Source: Lysobacterales bacterium (GTDB taxonomy: Bacteria > Pseudomonadota > Gammaproteobacteria > Xanthomonadales > Rhodanobacteraceae). Taken from it: a stretch of 64,000 nucleotides of DNA. The notes under the pieces are model-generated. The model was not told where the DNA came from, did not search any database, and saw nothing but the letters and a program-made list of their open reading frames with translations. The translations under genes and the position numbers were made by a program. The stretch is taken from NCBI GenBank assembly GCA_014338185.1, contig QUBV01000007.1, forward strand, positions 1 to 64,000, read 5' to 3'. Shown here piece after piece: positions 1-7,178 of this stretch (position 1 is its first letter; every line of letters begins with the position of its first letter).

Positions 1-82
1 CGCCAGCCGCTCGCCCCAAGGCCGCATACACGACTGCAACCGCACCGCTTGCCGGAAAACCATTTACTCGGTCACTTGCAAA
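1..82 (-). repeat. Dispersed repeat, left (inverted) copy
   Basis: Read on the minus strand, about 77 bases here match 7634-7711 on the plus strand at roughly 86% identity by my manual alignment. The shared block starts at CAAGTGA and includes the invariant stretch TTTTCCGGCAAGCGGTGCGG. The other copy is intergenic. This one sits where the attC site of the last visible cassette should continue, so the array appears to be broken here. The copy may extend past the window edge. Its nature is unknown. Confidence 0.75.
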
Positions 83-109
83 GGGAGTCCATACATGAAT
101 TGTTAGACC
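83..109 (-). other. Truncated attC site of the distal cassette
   Basis: On the minus strand the cassette gene runs into TCTAACAATTCATG, a normal R''-type core that also supplies the TAA stop. No L'/R' half follows, because the sequence changes into the dispersed repeat at about position 82. The attC is therefore incomplete, or its other half lies beyond the window. This marks the distal end of the visible cassette array. Confidence 0.6.
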
Positions 110-1368
110 CCTGCCAGTCCAATCAGGTCAAGCAGTTCGTTACGGTCTTGTTTATTGAGCCAAATTAGAAAACCGCTATCAACAACACGTAGGCGAAGGT
201 TTGTCTGGTCATAATCCAGAATGATTGGTTTAACCGATTTTTTGACTTGCAACGCCGCTGTGGACTGAAGAGCCTGTGTGACATTGCCAGGGTTCAACTC
301 CCTGCCGTTGGGGTGCTTTGCCTGGAGTGTCTTTGTTATGGCGTTGAGTCTCAGGCCTTGTTGGAGATCCCCAACATCAGCGGTAAGAACAGGATAGAGA
401 AGCCATCGATACATCTCCAAAGTGGTCGATTGGAAACCGTCAGCAAATTGGGTGATGAATGAATTGAAGCGGCCGGTTTGTTGGTTAACAACGTCAGCAA
501 CAATTTCTTCAGCCTGCGTTTTCGTTCCGATTTCTCTTTGCTGTTCAAGCGTTGAGCCGACATTGTTCGTCACGCAACATTGGTAGCAGGATTCTTGAAC
601 GATATAGATGCTGTTGAAGCAATCCTTTAGTAGTTCACCTACGAATTCGTCTGAGAACTTGACATTTAGATGGGCCTCGCCCGCTTCGATGGCCTGCCTA
701 AGTTCACTTTCTTCCCATTTATCTGCGTCGATTGGTGTTAGTCGTCCTGTGAGGTCGCCGTTGTATACAGAAAGGCGGTTTTCCTCGAGCCAGACACCAA
801 CAATGATGAAGCAGTACTTTGATTCTTCATGGAATGCCTTCAGAGCTACGGAAAAATCTTTCTGCGTATCAAGCGGGAGGTAGTGAAAATCTTCGAGGAC
901 GATGTATCTATCGAAACCAACACTATGCAGGGCAAGAATGATGTCATTAACGTCTTCTGGATCGAGCTCCAGAGGTGCCTTCGTGGCAGTCGATGCTTCT
1001 TCTCGCTCGGTCTCGGCTCCGCCTTCTGCGCCGCCACCGAAGATGGTGGCCGATATCTTTGCAAATATTTTGGATTTTCCAGCGGTTGTCTTTGACGTGG
1101 ATTGTGTGAGCTCAAAGCCGACCTTCTTGAGGATGGCCGAATGAATGTCTGCGATAGACCACTTGTTTGAGCAATGCACAACAACCGCGTCTTCTTCATT
1201 GAGCGCATGCTTTCGTAAACTCGTTTTTCCCTGTTTAGAGCTCCCGAAGATTACTAGATGTTTGTCGCGTGTCAGGTTGTCGACAAGCTTATTGTCTGCG
1301 CTCCTCCGCTCCACATAGTTGAGTGGAAGATCGCGCGAGATGCCGAATACTTCGGATGCTTTGGCCAT
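103..1368 (-). CDS. Integron cassette gene: P-loop ATPase of AAA/STAND type
   Basis: A 421-residue P-loop NTPase. Walker A is GSSKQGKTS at residues 42-50 and Walker B is YIVLED at about 155-160, followed by FHYL as in AAA/STAND ATPases. The insert at 95-135 is low-complexity and acidic. The C-terminal half is helical with a winged-helix look but has no motif I can name. The start at 1368 has a CAGGAAG Shine-Dalgarno and the TAA stop lies in the attC core, as in the other cassettes. Base composition is clearly lower in GC than the chromosomal genes. A phage-defence role is possible, since such ATPases are common in cassettes, but that is inference; no effector domain is recognisable. Confidence 0.8.
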   Translation of the reverse strand: MAKASEVFGISRDLPLNYVERRSADNKLVDNLTRDKHLVIFGSSKQGKTSLRKHALNEEDAVVVHCSNKWSIADIHSAILKKVGFELTQSTSKTTAGKSKIFAKISATIFGGGAEGGAETEREEASTATKAPLELDPEDVNDIILALHSVGFDRYIVLEDFHYLPLDTQKDFSVALKAFHEESKYCFIIVGVWLEENRLSVYNGDLTGRLTPIDADKWEESELRQAIEAGEAHLNVKFSDEFVGELLKDCFNSIYIVQESCYQCCVTNNVGSTLEQQREIGTKTQAEEIVADVVNQQTGRFNSFITQFADGFQSTTLEMYRWLLYPVLTADVGDLQQGLRLNAITKTLQAKHPNGRELNPGNVTQALQSTAALQVKKSVKPIILDYDQTNLRLRVVDSGFLIWLNKQDRNELLDLIGLAGV

Positions 1369-1392
1369 GGGGCTTCCTGGAGTTTAGAGAGG

Positions 1393-1462
1393 TCTAACGT
1401 TAAAGCTGTGCGGCGCAAACGAAGCGCAGCGTAGTTTGCGTCCGAACGAGCGCATTGTTAGC
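1393..1462 (-). other. attC recombination site (HNH cassette)
   Basis: Inverted-repeat site bounded on the minus strand by GCTAACA (R'') and GTTAGAC (R'), with internal complementary arms (GCAAAC/GTTTGC). It terminates the HNH cassette gene, whose TAA is part of R''. This is the standard integron cassette geometry. Confidence 0.85.
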
Positions 1463-2369
1463 CATAATGCCGCTTCCTGTGACAATTTGGACAAAGCGCG
1501 ACAGCATTTTCAACTGTATCTTCACCCCCATCCTTCAGCATTTCGACGTGGTGAACCTCCAAATAAGGAAGACCTGTTGTTTTTGATGTAAACGGCCCCT
1601 TATTTTTACAGTCGTAACATATGCCATTTGCTTTCTTCAAAACATAAGCGACAACTTTTGGATCTCTCTCATACTGAAATGACCTGACTTCTTTTTGAGA
1701 TGGTGTTTTATTGCCTTTTACATGGCCTAGCTCTGAGTTGATCGCCTTTTTTACCTCGTCATCAAATGATGACTCAGCTTCCAACTCCTCTGGTATATAG
1801 ACGTTTCTCCCGTTAATTAGGCTCTGTATGGCCTTAAACTTATTCTTGCTGATTTCAGTCTTTAACCCAGATGTGATTTTCTTAAGAACTCTTGTTGTGG
1901 CAGTCTTATCAAGTTTGAACGTTGGTCCTCTTACCCAAGTACCGCTGTTGCCCAAAATAATACCTCTAGCATCAGGTATTGGCTCATCTATAAGAAGTGA
2001 TAATGTTTCAGGGCATGTGTAGTGCCAAACCAAATCAAGTTCCTTGATGTTGCCAGCCCCGAATCTAGGTGTTTCCCCTGCATATTTACACCCACCTTGA
2101 ATTCCCACTATAAAATCGCCACCCTCTTTAGCTGTCTTTGCAGTAATGGTGATTAATGCGAATGGTTCGCCATCACGCATAGACGCTAGATGCTTAGGTG
2201 GTAGATAGCCTCGGATAATGCCACTTTCACTTTTATAATTTATTGCCTCATGAAATCCATTCATCGGCGAAGAGCCGTGAATGTTTTTATATTCTTCAAC
2301 TGTTGGATACTTTGTATATGGACGCCCACCCCTAGTATCCGGATTTAATCTCACTACAAATACATTCAT
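1458..2369 (-). CDS. Integron cassette gene: HNH endonuclease-like protein
   Basis: A 303-residue protein. The C-terminus carries a clear HNH/McrA-type zinc nuclease: a Cys pair in ICYDCKNKG, then EVHH and ALCPNCHRKRH. The N-terminal 150 residues (RLNPDTRGG, then a beta-rich region with FIVGIQGGCKYAGET) look like a separate sensing or binding domain that I cannot name. I chose the ATG at 2369, preceded by AGGGAAG. An upstream ATG-like start at 2453 would translate attC sequence and is unlikely. The architecture resembles modification-dependent restriction enzymes, where a reader domain is joined to HNH. Defence function is inferred, not shown. AT-rich relative to the chromosome. Confidence 0.85.
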   Translation of the reverse strand: MNVFVVRLNPDTRGGRPYTKYPTVEEYKNIHGSSPMNGFHEAINYKSESGIIRGYLPPKHLASMRDGEPFALITITAKTAKEGGDFIVGIQGGCKYAGETPRFGAGNIKELDLVWHYTCPETLSLLIDEPIPDARGIILGNSGTWVRGPTFKLDKTATTRVLKKITSGLKTEISKNKFKAIQSLINGRNVYIPEELEAESSFDDEVKKAINSELGHVKGNKTPSQKEVRSFQYERDPKVVAYVLKKANGICYDCKNKGPFTSKTTGLPYLEVHHVEMLKDGGEDTVENAVALCPNCHRKRHYG

Positions 2370-2388
2370 TGTGCTTCCCTGTGTTGTG

Positions 2389-2497
2389 GCTAACACCTGA
2401 GTTAAGCCGAACTGCGTAGCGCAGGTAACGGCGTGGCAAGCTTTCTCTGCCACGCCGTTGCCGGAGCGAAGCAGTTTCGGCTTGAACGAATTGTTAG
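2389..2497 (-). other. attC recombination site (lipoprotein cassette)
   Basis: A long imperfect palindrome of about 109 bp, with GCTAACA and GTTAGCC as outer cores on the minus strand and internal arms GGCGTGGCA/TGCCACGCC. It separates the HNH cassette from the lipoprotein cassette, whose TAA stop lies within R''. Confidence 0.85.
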
Positions 2498-2925
2498 CCC
2501 CTTGGTTGGCATACTGACTTGGCTCGTTGCAGTTGGGTAGCTGACATAGATGCCGCAGTTAGAGAAACCTGCTTCTCGACTTCTTGTGCCCCAATCAACA
2601 TATCAGTCCTGAGCTTCTCTAGGCGAACAATTTCTTCAGGACGAAACTGCTTGGTGTCGCGCAATGATCTTGCAACTTGTAGATTTCTAGAAAGTAGCAG
2701 CTCGTGGAGCCGCTTCATTTCGTCTGTGTTTTTGCCAGATATCCGTAGGAAGCATTCAGCTCGTCCACTTGCAATTTCTGATTGAGCGATTGCGTCAAAA
2801 ATGGCCACTCGTGGATCCGCGATTGCCGTAGTCTCTGGCGCAGGTCTGCTTCTGTCTGTGCAGCCTGAAACTCCCCCAACTATTGATAGAGATATGGCGA
2901 GCACAGCAATTTGTGGACGTGGCAT
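2494..2925 (-). CDS. Integron cassette gene: small predicted lipoprotein
   Basis: 143 residues with an N-terminal signal peptide ending in a lipobox-like GGVSGC (Cys22), so probably anchored to a membrane in the periplasm. The remainder is soluble and helical with one further Cys pair region (AECFLRI and a C-terminal SVCQ). I recognise no domain. I chose the ATG at 2925, preceded by GCGGAAG, over a TTG at 2940 that lies closer to the attC. Exported orphan proteins are frequent in integron cassettes; the function is unknown. Confidence 0.75.
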   Translation of the reverse strand: MPRPQIAVLAISLSIVGGVSGCTDRSRPAPETTAIADPRVAIFDAIAQSEIASGRAECFLRISGKNTDEMKRLHELLLSRNLQVARSLRDTKQFRPEEIVRLEKLRTDMLIGAQEVEKQVSLTAASMSATQLQRAKSVCQPRG

Positions 2926-2943
2926 ATGAAGCTTCCGCAAGGG

Positions 2944-3012
2944 GCTAACGCCTGAACTCAGCCGCCGAAAAGCGCGAAGCGGTTTTTGGTCGGCTGCAGT
3001 GAACTGTTAGGG
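2944..3012 (-). other. attC recombination site (three-TM cassette)
   Basis: Short attC of about 69 bp bounded by CCTAACA and GTTAGCC cores on the minus strand, with arms CAGCCGAC/GTCGGCTG-like around the middle. It supplies the stop codon of the adjacent membrane-protein cassette. Confidence 0.85.
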
Positions 3013-3327
3013 CGCATGCTGGAACCTGCGAGCGCCGATGGCAAGCCAGACAGCCAAGCCGATGGCGAACAAGGTTGTTGCCGCGAGTATAAGCAGAGCC
3101 ATCTCTGGGTGGCGGAACGAAACAACGCCAGCGATCGCGAAACCAAGAGGTAGGAGCAGCAGGCGATTACCGGCCCAGCGGTGCAGGGCAGCTGGATCTC
3201 GAACACGGGAGTAGTCAACGATGTTCAACGGCTTGGCGGAGCCAGCGAAACGGACAGCCAGTGCGATCACCAGCAGAACCGGCACCGCAATAAATTGGAC
3301 AATCGCCAGAAACTGAAGGTTGTTCAT
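3007..3327 (-). CDS. Integron cassette gene: small integral membrane protein
   Basis: 106 residues with three predicted membrane segments (about 5-25, 52-70 and 76-97). Between the first and second lies a conserved-looking soluble stretch, NIVDYSRVRDPAALHRWAGN. This layout resembles small DUF3784-like membrane proteins, but I assign that only weakly. The ATG at 3327 immediately follows the previous attC and the TAA lies in its own attC. Function unknown. Confidence 0.75.
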   Translation of the reverse strand: MNNLQFLAIVQFIAVPVLLVIALAVRFAGSAKPLNIVDYSRVRDPAALHRWAGNRLLLLPLGFAIAGVVSFRHPEMALLILAATTLFAIGLAVWLAIGARRFQHAP

Positions 3328-3330
3328 GCG

Positions 3331-3440
3331 GCCTAACGCCTGAGTTAAGACGCACCGCTTTGCGGCGGCGGCAGAGTCACAATCCTACGGGACTTTGCCG
3401 ACGCCGCGAAGCGGTGTCGGCTTGAACGAATTGTTAGGCC
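3331..3440 (-). other. attC recombination site (CoiA-like cassette)
   Basis: A long attC of about 110 bp with outer cores CCTAACA and GTTAGGC on the minus strand and strong inner arms around CCGACACCGCTTCGCGGC. Its R'' core provides the stop for the frame that is open across 3434-4063, not for the CoiA-like frame that stops at 3855. Confidence 0.85.
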
Positions 3441-3896
3441 TCTCTTCTGCCATGTTCGTGTGCTCTTGCTCGGGCGATCGCTATTGCAGTTTGAGATGGA
3501 ACAAAGCGAATTTGCCTGAGTTGCTTTGATAGGCGGAATTCTTTGGCAAGGGAATACCTTGCATCCTTTCCAGCTCCGCTTTTCTGGTAGAGACCTTGTG
3601 CAACACCGGAGTTCAGATTTGCACTTACGCTCGATAGGAGTGAGTTGCTGAGGGCTAGTGGCGTGAAAGCATGGCATAGCTTTTCTTGGCTGAACTTTCC
3701 ATTCCCGCCCCAGGTGGCTACGAAGTAGAAAACGAATTTCTTGATGAAGTTGTACTGCCACAAGAACGAGCCAGAGTATTCATTTGGCGAGAACAATATG
3801 GGTCGGTGGTGCCAGCCATGAGTTGAGTGAGTCGTCTGCCAAAGGAACGAGCGCTCAGAGCCGACTTCTGCTTGGGTTGGATTCGCTTGCCATCTG
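3434..3896 (-). pseudogene. Displaced C-terminal part of the CoiA-like cassette gene (frameshift)
   Basis: Downstream of the CoiA-like frame a second frame stays open to a TAA inside the attC core, exactly where every other cassette gene here ends. It encodes a basic C-terminal region (SGAGKDARYSLAKEFRLSKQ). A handover near 3860-3900 would restore one protein of about 330 residues. The shift corresponds to one extra base or two missing bases. The alternative is a separate second gene starting at an internal ATG, but the overlapping part of that frame is clearly a shadow of the nuclease domain. Confidence 0.55.
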
Positions 3897-4430
3897 GTAA
3901 TCAAGACGGAAGCATTCTCCAAAGTTTTCGAGCAGCCACTTTCGATTGCTTTCCGTGTCTGCATTTTTGCCAATCCACCAAACAACGTCGTAACCTGCGT
4001 CTCGATAGTCATTTGTTCGTGCTTCAAGGTCGTGAGTGGTGATTTTGCAGAGTTGAACTTCATGTACTACAACCCATCCGCCAGGGAACGTAAACGCTAT
4101 GTCCGCGACACGCCGCACTTCATGAACGGGGAATTCTTGTTGTGCTTCTGCGTGTAGGTACTCTTCAAATTCCTCTCCAAGATGCTTGGATAAGAGATTC
4201 TTGAAGAAGTTGTGTTCGTAGCTCTCCGGGTGACGCGCGTAGTCGCATTTGCATGGCGCTGATGGTTTGTGAGCGAAATGCTTCATTCGCATCATGCCGC
4301 TCTTGATGATGAGGTCGCCCTCGCACAAATGGCACTCGATGTCTTTCTGGTCTATTTCTTTCCTCGGCTGTTTAAAGTCGAAGATGTTCAATAGACGCTT
4401 TGTAGATCTCTGCCTTGCGATCAATCCCAT
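3855..4430 (-). CDS. Integron cassette gene: CoiA-like nuclease, probably truncated
   Basis: 191 residues with the CoiA family layout. A zinc-binding segment (IECHLCEGDL) comes first, then MKHFAHK. The nuclease-like core follows: a helix starting HPESYEHNFFKN, then RVADIAF and HEVQL with the D/E-x-Q pattern, and GYDVVWWIG. CoiA proteins are linked to competence and DNA processing in other bacteria; here the role is unknown. Family members are usually longer. The reading frame stops well before the attC, so the gene is probably cut short by a frameshift. The ATG at 4430 lies directly after the previous attC. Confidence 0.75.
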   Translation of the reverse strand: MGLIARQRSTKRLLNIFDFKQPRKEIDQKDIECHLCEGDLIIKSGMMRMKHFAHKPSAPCKCDYARHPESYEHNFFKNLLSKHLGEEFEEYLHAEAQQEFPVHEVRRVADIAFTFPGGWVVVHEVQLCKITTHDLEARTNDYRDAGYDVVWWIGKNADTESNRKWLLENFGECFRLDYQMASESNPSRSRL

Positions 4431-4437
4431 AAGAGAG

Positions 4438-4493
4438 GCCTAACGCTTGAATTCAGCCGCGCCGAAGGCGTCGGCTGGAATGACTAGTTAGGA
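4438..4493 (-). other. attC recombination site (four-TM cassette)
   Basis: Compact attC of about 56 bp with CCTAACTAG and GTTAGGC cores on the minus strand and arms CCAGCCGAC/GTCGGCTGG-like. The TAG stop of the neighbouring gene lies in the core. Confidence 0.8.
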
Positions 4494-4861
4494 GTCTTCT
4501 TGGCAAAGAAGCCTCTGACGATCCAACAGCAGCTACCTCTGACGATCCAACAGCAGCTATAGACAACTGCCGCGAGAACTAAGGCAATGACGAAGCCTTC
4601 AGGCCACTTTCCAGGCCCTTCCGCATATGCCAAACCACCCCATACTGCAACGATGCCAATGCTAACTCGCGCATCAATGGGCAAAGCAACAAAGGGGAGA
4701 CCCGCAAGCGCGGTTGTGGCAACGGTGACGCCAAGAAACATGCGCCCAAAGGTTGCACCATCCACCCCATGCAGGAGCATAAACAGCACGAATGCTGACA
4801 CGGCAATGCAGATGGTTGCCCAAACAATTTTTATCCGGAAAAGGCCTTGTTGTGTATTCAT
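4484..4861 (-). CDS. Integron cassette gene: integral membrane protein
   Basis: 125 residues, largely hydrophobic, with three to four predicted membrane helices. Near the C-terminus the eight residues SCCWIVRG occur twice in tandem, caused by an exact 24-bp duplication at 4512-4559 that keeps the frame. The ATG at 4861 follows the previous attC closely. No family recognised. The duplication looks recent because the two copies are identical. Confidence 0.7.
   Translation of the reverse strand: MNTQQGLFRIKIVWATICIAVSAFVLFMLLHGVDGATFGRMFLGVTVATTALAGLPFVALPIDARVSIGIVAVWGGLAYAEGPGKWPEGFVIALVLAAVVYSCCWIVRGSCCWIVRGFFAKKTPN
4512..4559. repeat. Exact 24-bp tandem duplication inside a cassette gene
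   Basis: The unit beginning CCTCTGACGATCCAACAGCA is present twice, back to back and without mismatches. It adds eight in-frame residues to the membrane-protein cassette gene. Confidence 0.95.
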
Positions 4862-4872
4862 CGCGTATGACT

Positions 4873-4918
4873 CCTAACCGCGTAGCGGGTTGGCGTCCGC
4901 TGGATTGAGTTGTTAGGT
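4873..4918 (-). other. attC recombination site (first cassette)
   Basis: Short attC of about 46 bp with CCTAACAAC and GGTTAGGA ends on the minus strand and arms CCAGCGGACGCC/GGCGTCCGCTGG-like. It belongs to the cassette closest to the integrase remnant. Confidence 0.8.
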
Positions 4919-5566
4919 TGCTCCCAACTTTTTTATCAGGCGTAATCGTCTTCGTGCTTCCGTCAGTGCTACGTCATAATAGGGATCATAGGTATTCGTG
5001 GTCTTAAGAAACCGCACTAGTTCAGGGCCGCTGTATGACGTTATTTCACTTATCTTCTTTTCTCTTTCAAGTCGTCTACGTGCTTCCTCCATAGCGATTC
5101 TGTTCTGATACTCTTCTTCGCGAGCTGCGGCACGGGACGCCATGCGCTTCTGCTTCTCGATACGTTCCTGCTCTGCCTCGATGCGACGCTGCTCGCGCGC
5201 CTCCTCCAATTTGATTTGGATCTCTCGAAACTTGGCGGATGCGTATCTTTCTGCATCAATGTTTCCCGGTATCCGGCGCCAAGCATTCAGCTCAACGTCA
5301 TCTTTCTGACCAATTCCTTCGTTCAACTCATATTGCTCTTCACAGTGTTCTGCCAAGATCGCGATGTTGGCAACGTACCTGGCGGTCTCAAGGTTGTTGA
5401 AGCGACCGTATAGTTTCCATCCGCGTGGTGTGCGTATCGAGACGCGATAAGTGACCGTACCCCCGTCTTCATACACGCAGTTGTGCCCACGAACCCAACT
5501 AACATTTTCGCCTGCCCCAGCGAGATTGGAGTTCGTCACGTCGGCTGAGATATGCGGTATCTTCAT
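4913..5566 (-). CDS. Integron cassette gene (first position): coiled-coil protein
   Basis: 217 residues. Residues about 40-75 (VTYRVSIRTPRGWKLYGRFN, then LETARYVANIAILAEH) recall the three-strand plus helix pattern of AP2-like DNA-binding domains, but the match is by eye only. Residues 110-175 form a long, highly charged coiled coil rich in Arg and Glu. No signal peptide. As the cassette next to the attachment site it should be the most recently inserted or best expressed. Function unknown. Confidence 0.65.
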   Translation of the reverse strand: MKIPHISADVTNSNLAGAGENVSWVRGHNCVYEDGGTVTYRVSIRTPRGWKLYGRFNNLETARYVANIAILAEHCEEQYELNEGIGQKDDVELNAWRRIPGNIDAERYASAKFREIQIKLEEAREQRRIEAEQERIEKQKRMASRAAAREEEYQNRIAMEEARRRLEREKKISEITSYSGPELVRFLKTTNTYDPYYDVALTEARRRLRLIKKLGAT

Positions 5567-5581
5567 ATCACTGTACGTATT

Positions 5582-5621
5582 CGACCTGCATGCAACCTAA
5601 CCGACCTGCATGCAACCTAAC
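5582..5621. repeat. Two 20-bp tandem copies containing an integron core site
   Basis: CGACCTGCATGCAACCTAAC occurs twice in direct succession. On the minus strand each copy starts with GTTAGGT, the recombination core of cassette boundaries. The duplication lies between the first cassette and the integrase remnant, so it may be a duplicated insertion point or a minimal empty cassette. Confidence 0.85.
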
Positions 5622-5781
5622 TACTATTCTGTTCCAAAGTGAAGCCCAATCCCGCAGCCTAACGGGGCTTTTCGGGACTCGGCGATGGCAAATGTCTTAC
5701 ACGAAACAACAGCTTGCGTCGATCGCGCCGCCTAACCCGACCGCCTAATCTCGCCGTCTTTCCCCGACAGGAGCGGCGACC
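5622..5781 (-). other. Probable attI region with further core sites
   Basis: The interval between the duplicated core and the integrase start contains two more core-like motifs on the minus strand: GTTAGGCTG ending near 5656 and GTTAGGCGGC near 5728-5736. In integrons attI lies just upstream of intI in the direction of the cassettes, which fits this spot. The exact site cannot be fixed by eye. I saw no LexA-type box. Confidence 0.5.
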
Positions 5782-5976
5782 ATGGAATCCTCCCACTCGA
5801 ATGACGCTGCGGCAAGGTTTCCCGCGGAAGCAGGGCGGCCACGGTTGCTCGATGAGCTGGGGGCGCGCGTACGCCGGCTGGGCTTGTCGCTGCGCACTGG
5901 GGAGGCGTATGCCGGTTGGGTGCGGCGCTTCGTCCTCACCAGCCGCAAACGGCACCCGCGCGAAATGGGGGGTTGA
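5782..5976 (+). pseudogene. intI: Integron integrase remnant (N-terminal 64 codons)
   Basis: The 64 codons match the N-terminal SAM-like domain of integron tyrosine recombinases: LLDELGARVRRLGLSLRTGE, then AYAGWVRRFV and KRHPREMGG. Integron integrases are about 320-340 residues and carry the catalytic R-H-R-Y residues further on, and all of these are absent. The frame ends at TGA right after the HPREMG motif, and the following DNA encodes unrelated minus-strand genes. A good ribosome site (AGGAG) remains. The orientation, divergent from the cassettes, is the classical one. The array is therefore immobile unless an integrase is supplied elsewhere. Confidence 0.85.
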
Positions 5977-6047
5977 GGTGTGACCCACCGCCCGGTGCCG
6001 GGTTTCAACGAGTGCGGCATGGCTGCGCCGGGTTGTGCGTGACGGCG

Positions 6048-6569
6048 CTAGAGGCCGTTGTTCCTGCGCTGTTCGAGGATCTGTTCCTTGTTGTCGCGCA
6101 CCCACGCCTGCATCTGTGCCAGACCGGATCGTGTCTCCTGCCACTGCTGCTCGTGCCGGGTCTTGGAGGTGAAGGCGTTGTCATGCGCCGCGTCCCAGTC
6201 CAGTGCGCGCTGCATGCCGTCGGCCCAGGCCGCGGGATCGGCACCGGCCCAGCCGTTGATCCGACTGCCGACCACCTCGTGCAACGAGGTGAACAGCGCG
6301 GGATCGCCGTCAGCCGGCAGCGAAGGCTGGGTGGCGAGGTGGAAGCGGTAGCGGATCTCGCCCACATAGAACCAGGCCAGCGCATCCTTCTTCGCACCCT
6401 CGTCGAACAGGCGCGTGGCATAGGCGTAATAGCTCGACGGGTGCGCAGCGGGCAGGCTGCGCTCCACCTTCTTGTGCGGCAGACGGGTGATGTCCGCGTG
6501 CGTCAGCGCGGCGGCGCCGGCGGGGGCGGCCAGTGCCAGCGACAGGCACGCAAGCGCAAGGTGGTGCAT
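6048..6569 (-). CDS. Secreted protein of unknown function
   Basis: 173 residues with a signal peptide (residues 1-20, ending AAPAGAAA), so probably periplasmic. The mature part is helical and Trp/His-rich, with SSYYAYATRLFDEGAKKDALAWFY resembling a TPR-like helical pair, but no named family is evident. I chose the ATG at 6567-6569; the frame is open much further upstream only because of high GC. Neighbouring genes are unrelated. Confidence 0.65.
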   Translation of the reverse strand: MHHLALACLSLALAAPAGAAALTHADITRLPHKKVERSLPAAHPSSYYAYATRLFDEGAKKDALAWFYVGEIRYRFHLATQPSLPADGDPALFTSLHEVVGSRINGWAGADPAAWADGMQRALDWDAAHDNAFTSKTRHEQQWQETRSGLAQMQAWVRDNKEQILEQRRNNGL

Positions 6570-6637
6570 GGTTGACGCTCCAGGTTGTGGTTCGCAAGGT
6601 CCGCGGGCACGCGGCGCGCAGTGGCCCGCATGCGTGG

Positions 6638-7129
6638 TCACGGTGGTGGGGTGGACTGCCGGGATGGCATCGCCGGCGCGAGGGCGGCGCGCGTGGCCAA
6701 GGCGATCGGCACGCCGAACAGGAGCGCGTGCGACAGCAGGTCGAGCGCGCTCGCCAGCGGCTTGAAGCTCACCGCAAACGGAAATGCCGACAGTGGCAGC
6801 ACCACCAGGCGCATCGCCAGGAACACCACGACGCCGAACGCGACGCCGCTGGCGAGCGGGTGCCGCGCGAGCACGGGACGCCAGCGCGCGGCCCACAGGA
6901 ACGCCAGCGCCCACAGCAGCGACAGGCCGAAATGCAGCGCGAGTCCTGCGCCGGCCAGCGGCGTGCCACCCTCGAACGCGGCCTTGCCGAACGCGCCACT
7001 GGCCACGGTCTGCAGCAGGCGCAAGGGCGCAGTGCCGTTCCAGGCGGCGAACGACAAGGCAAAGGCGAGGTCGAGTGCACCCGCCACCAGTGCGCCGAGC
7101 GCCACCCACTTGAGCCGCACGCCGATCAT
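6638..7129 (-). CDS. Four- to five-TM membrane protein, uncharacterised
   Basis: 163 residues, almost entirely hydrophobic, with helices around 8-28, 55-75, 80-100 and 125-150. The pattern (RLLQTVASGAFGKAAFEGG, ALHFGLSLLWALAFLWAA) resembles the uncharacterised YagU/DUF1440-like membrane proteins, a weak assignment. The start at 7129 was chosen because membrane-protein sequence begins there; upstream codons overlap the next gene. Confidence 0.6.
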   Translation of the reverse strand: MIGVRLKWVALGALVAGALDLAFALSFAAWNGTAPLRLLQTVASGAFGKAAFEGGTPLAGAGLALHFGLSLLWALAFLWAARWRPVLARHPLASGVAFGVVVFLAMRLVVLPLSAFPFAVSFKPLASALDLLSHALLFGVPIALATRAALAPAMPSRQSTPPP

Positions 7130-7178
7130 TAACGCGAGTCCGCGTGGCCGGTCCGGCTGCCGCGTGGAGGCGAAACGC

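Noticed and set aside
3434-4063. A complete separate 209-residue gene in the CoiA-like cassette
   Set aside because: Its first 55 residues are antisense-free but lie in another frame of the conserved nuclease core, so they cannot be real; only the part below about 3896 is plausible, as the displaced C-terminus.
5622-5781. LexA box upstream of the integrase remnant
   Set aside because: TTCTGTTCC is present but the second half-site ACAG at the right spacing is missing.
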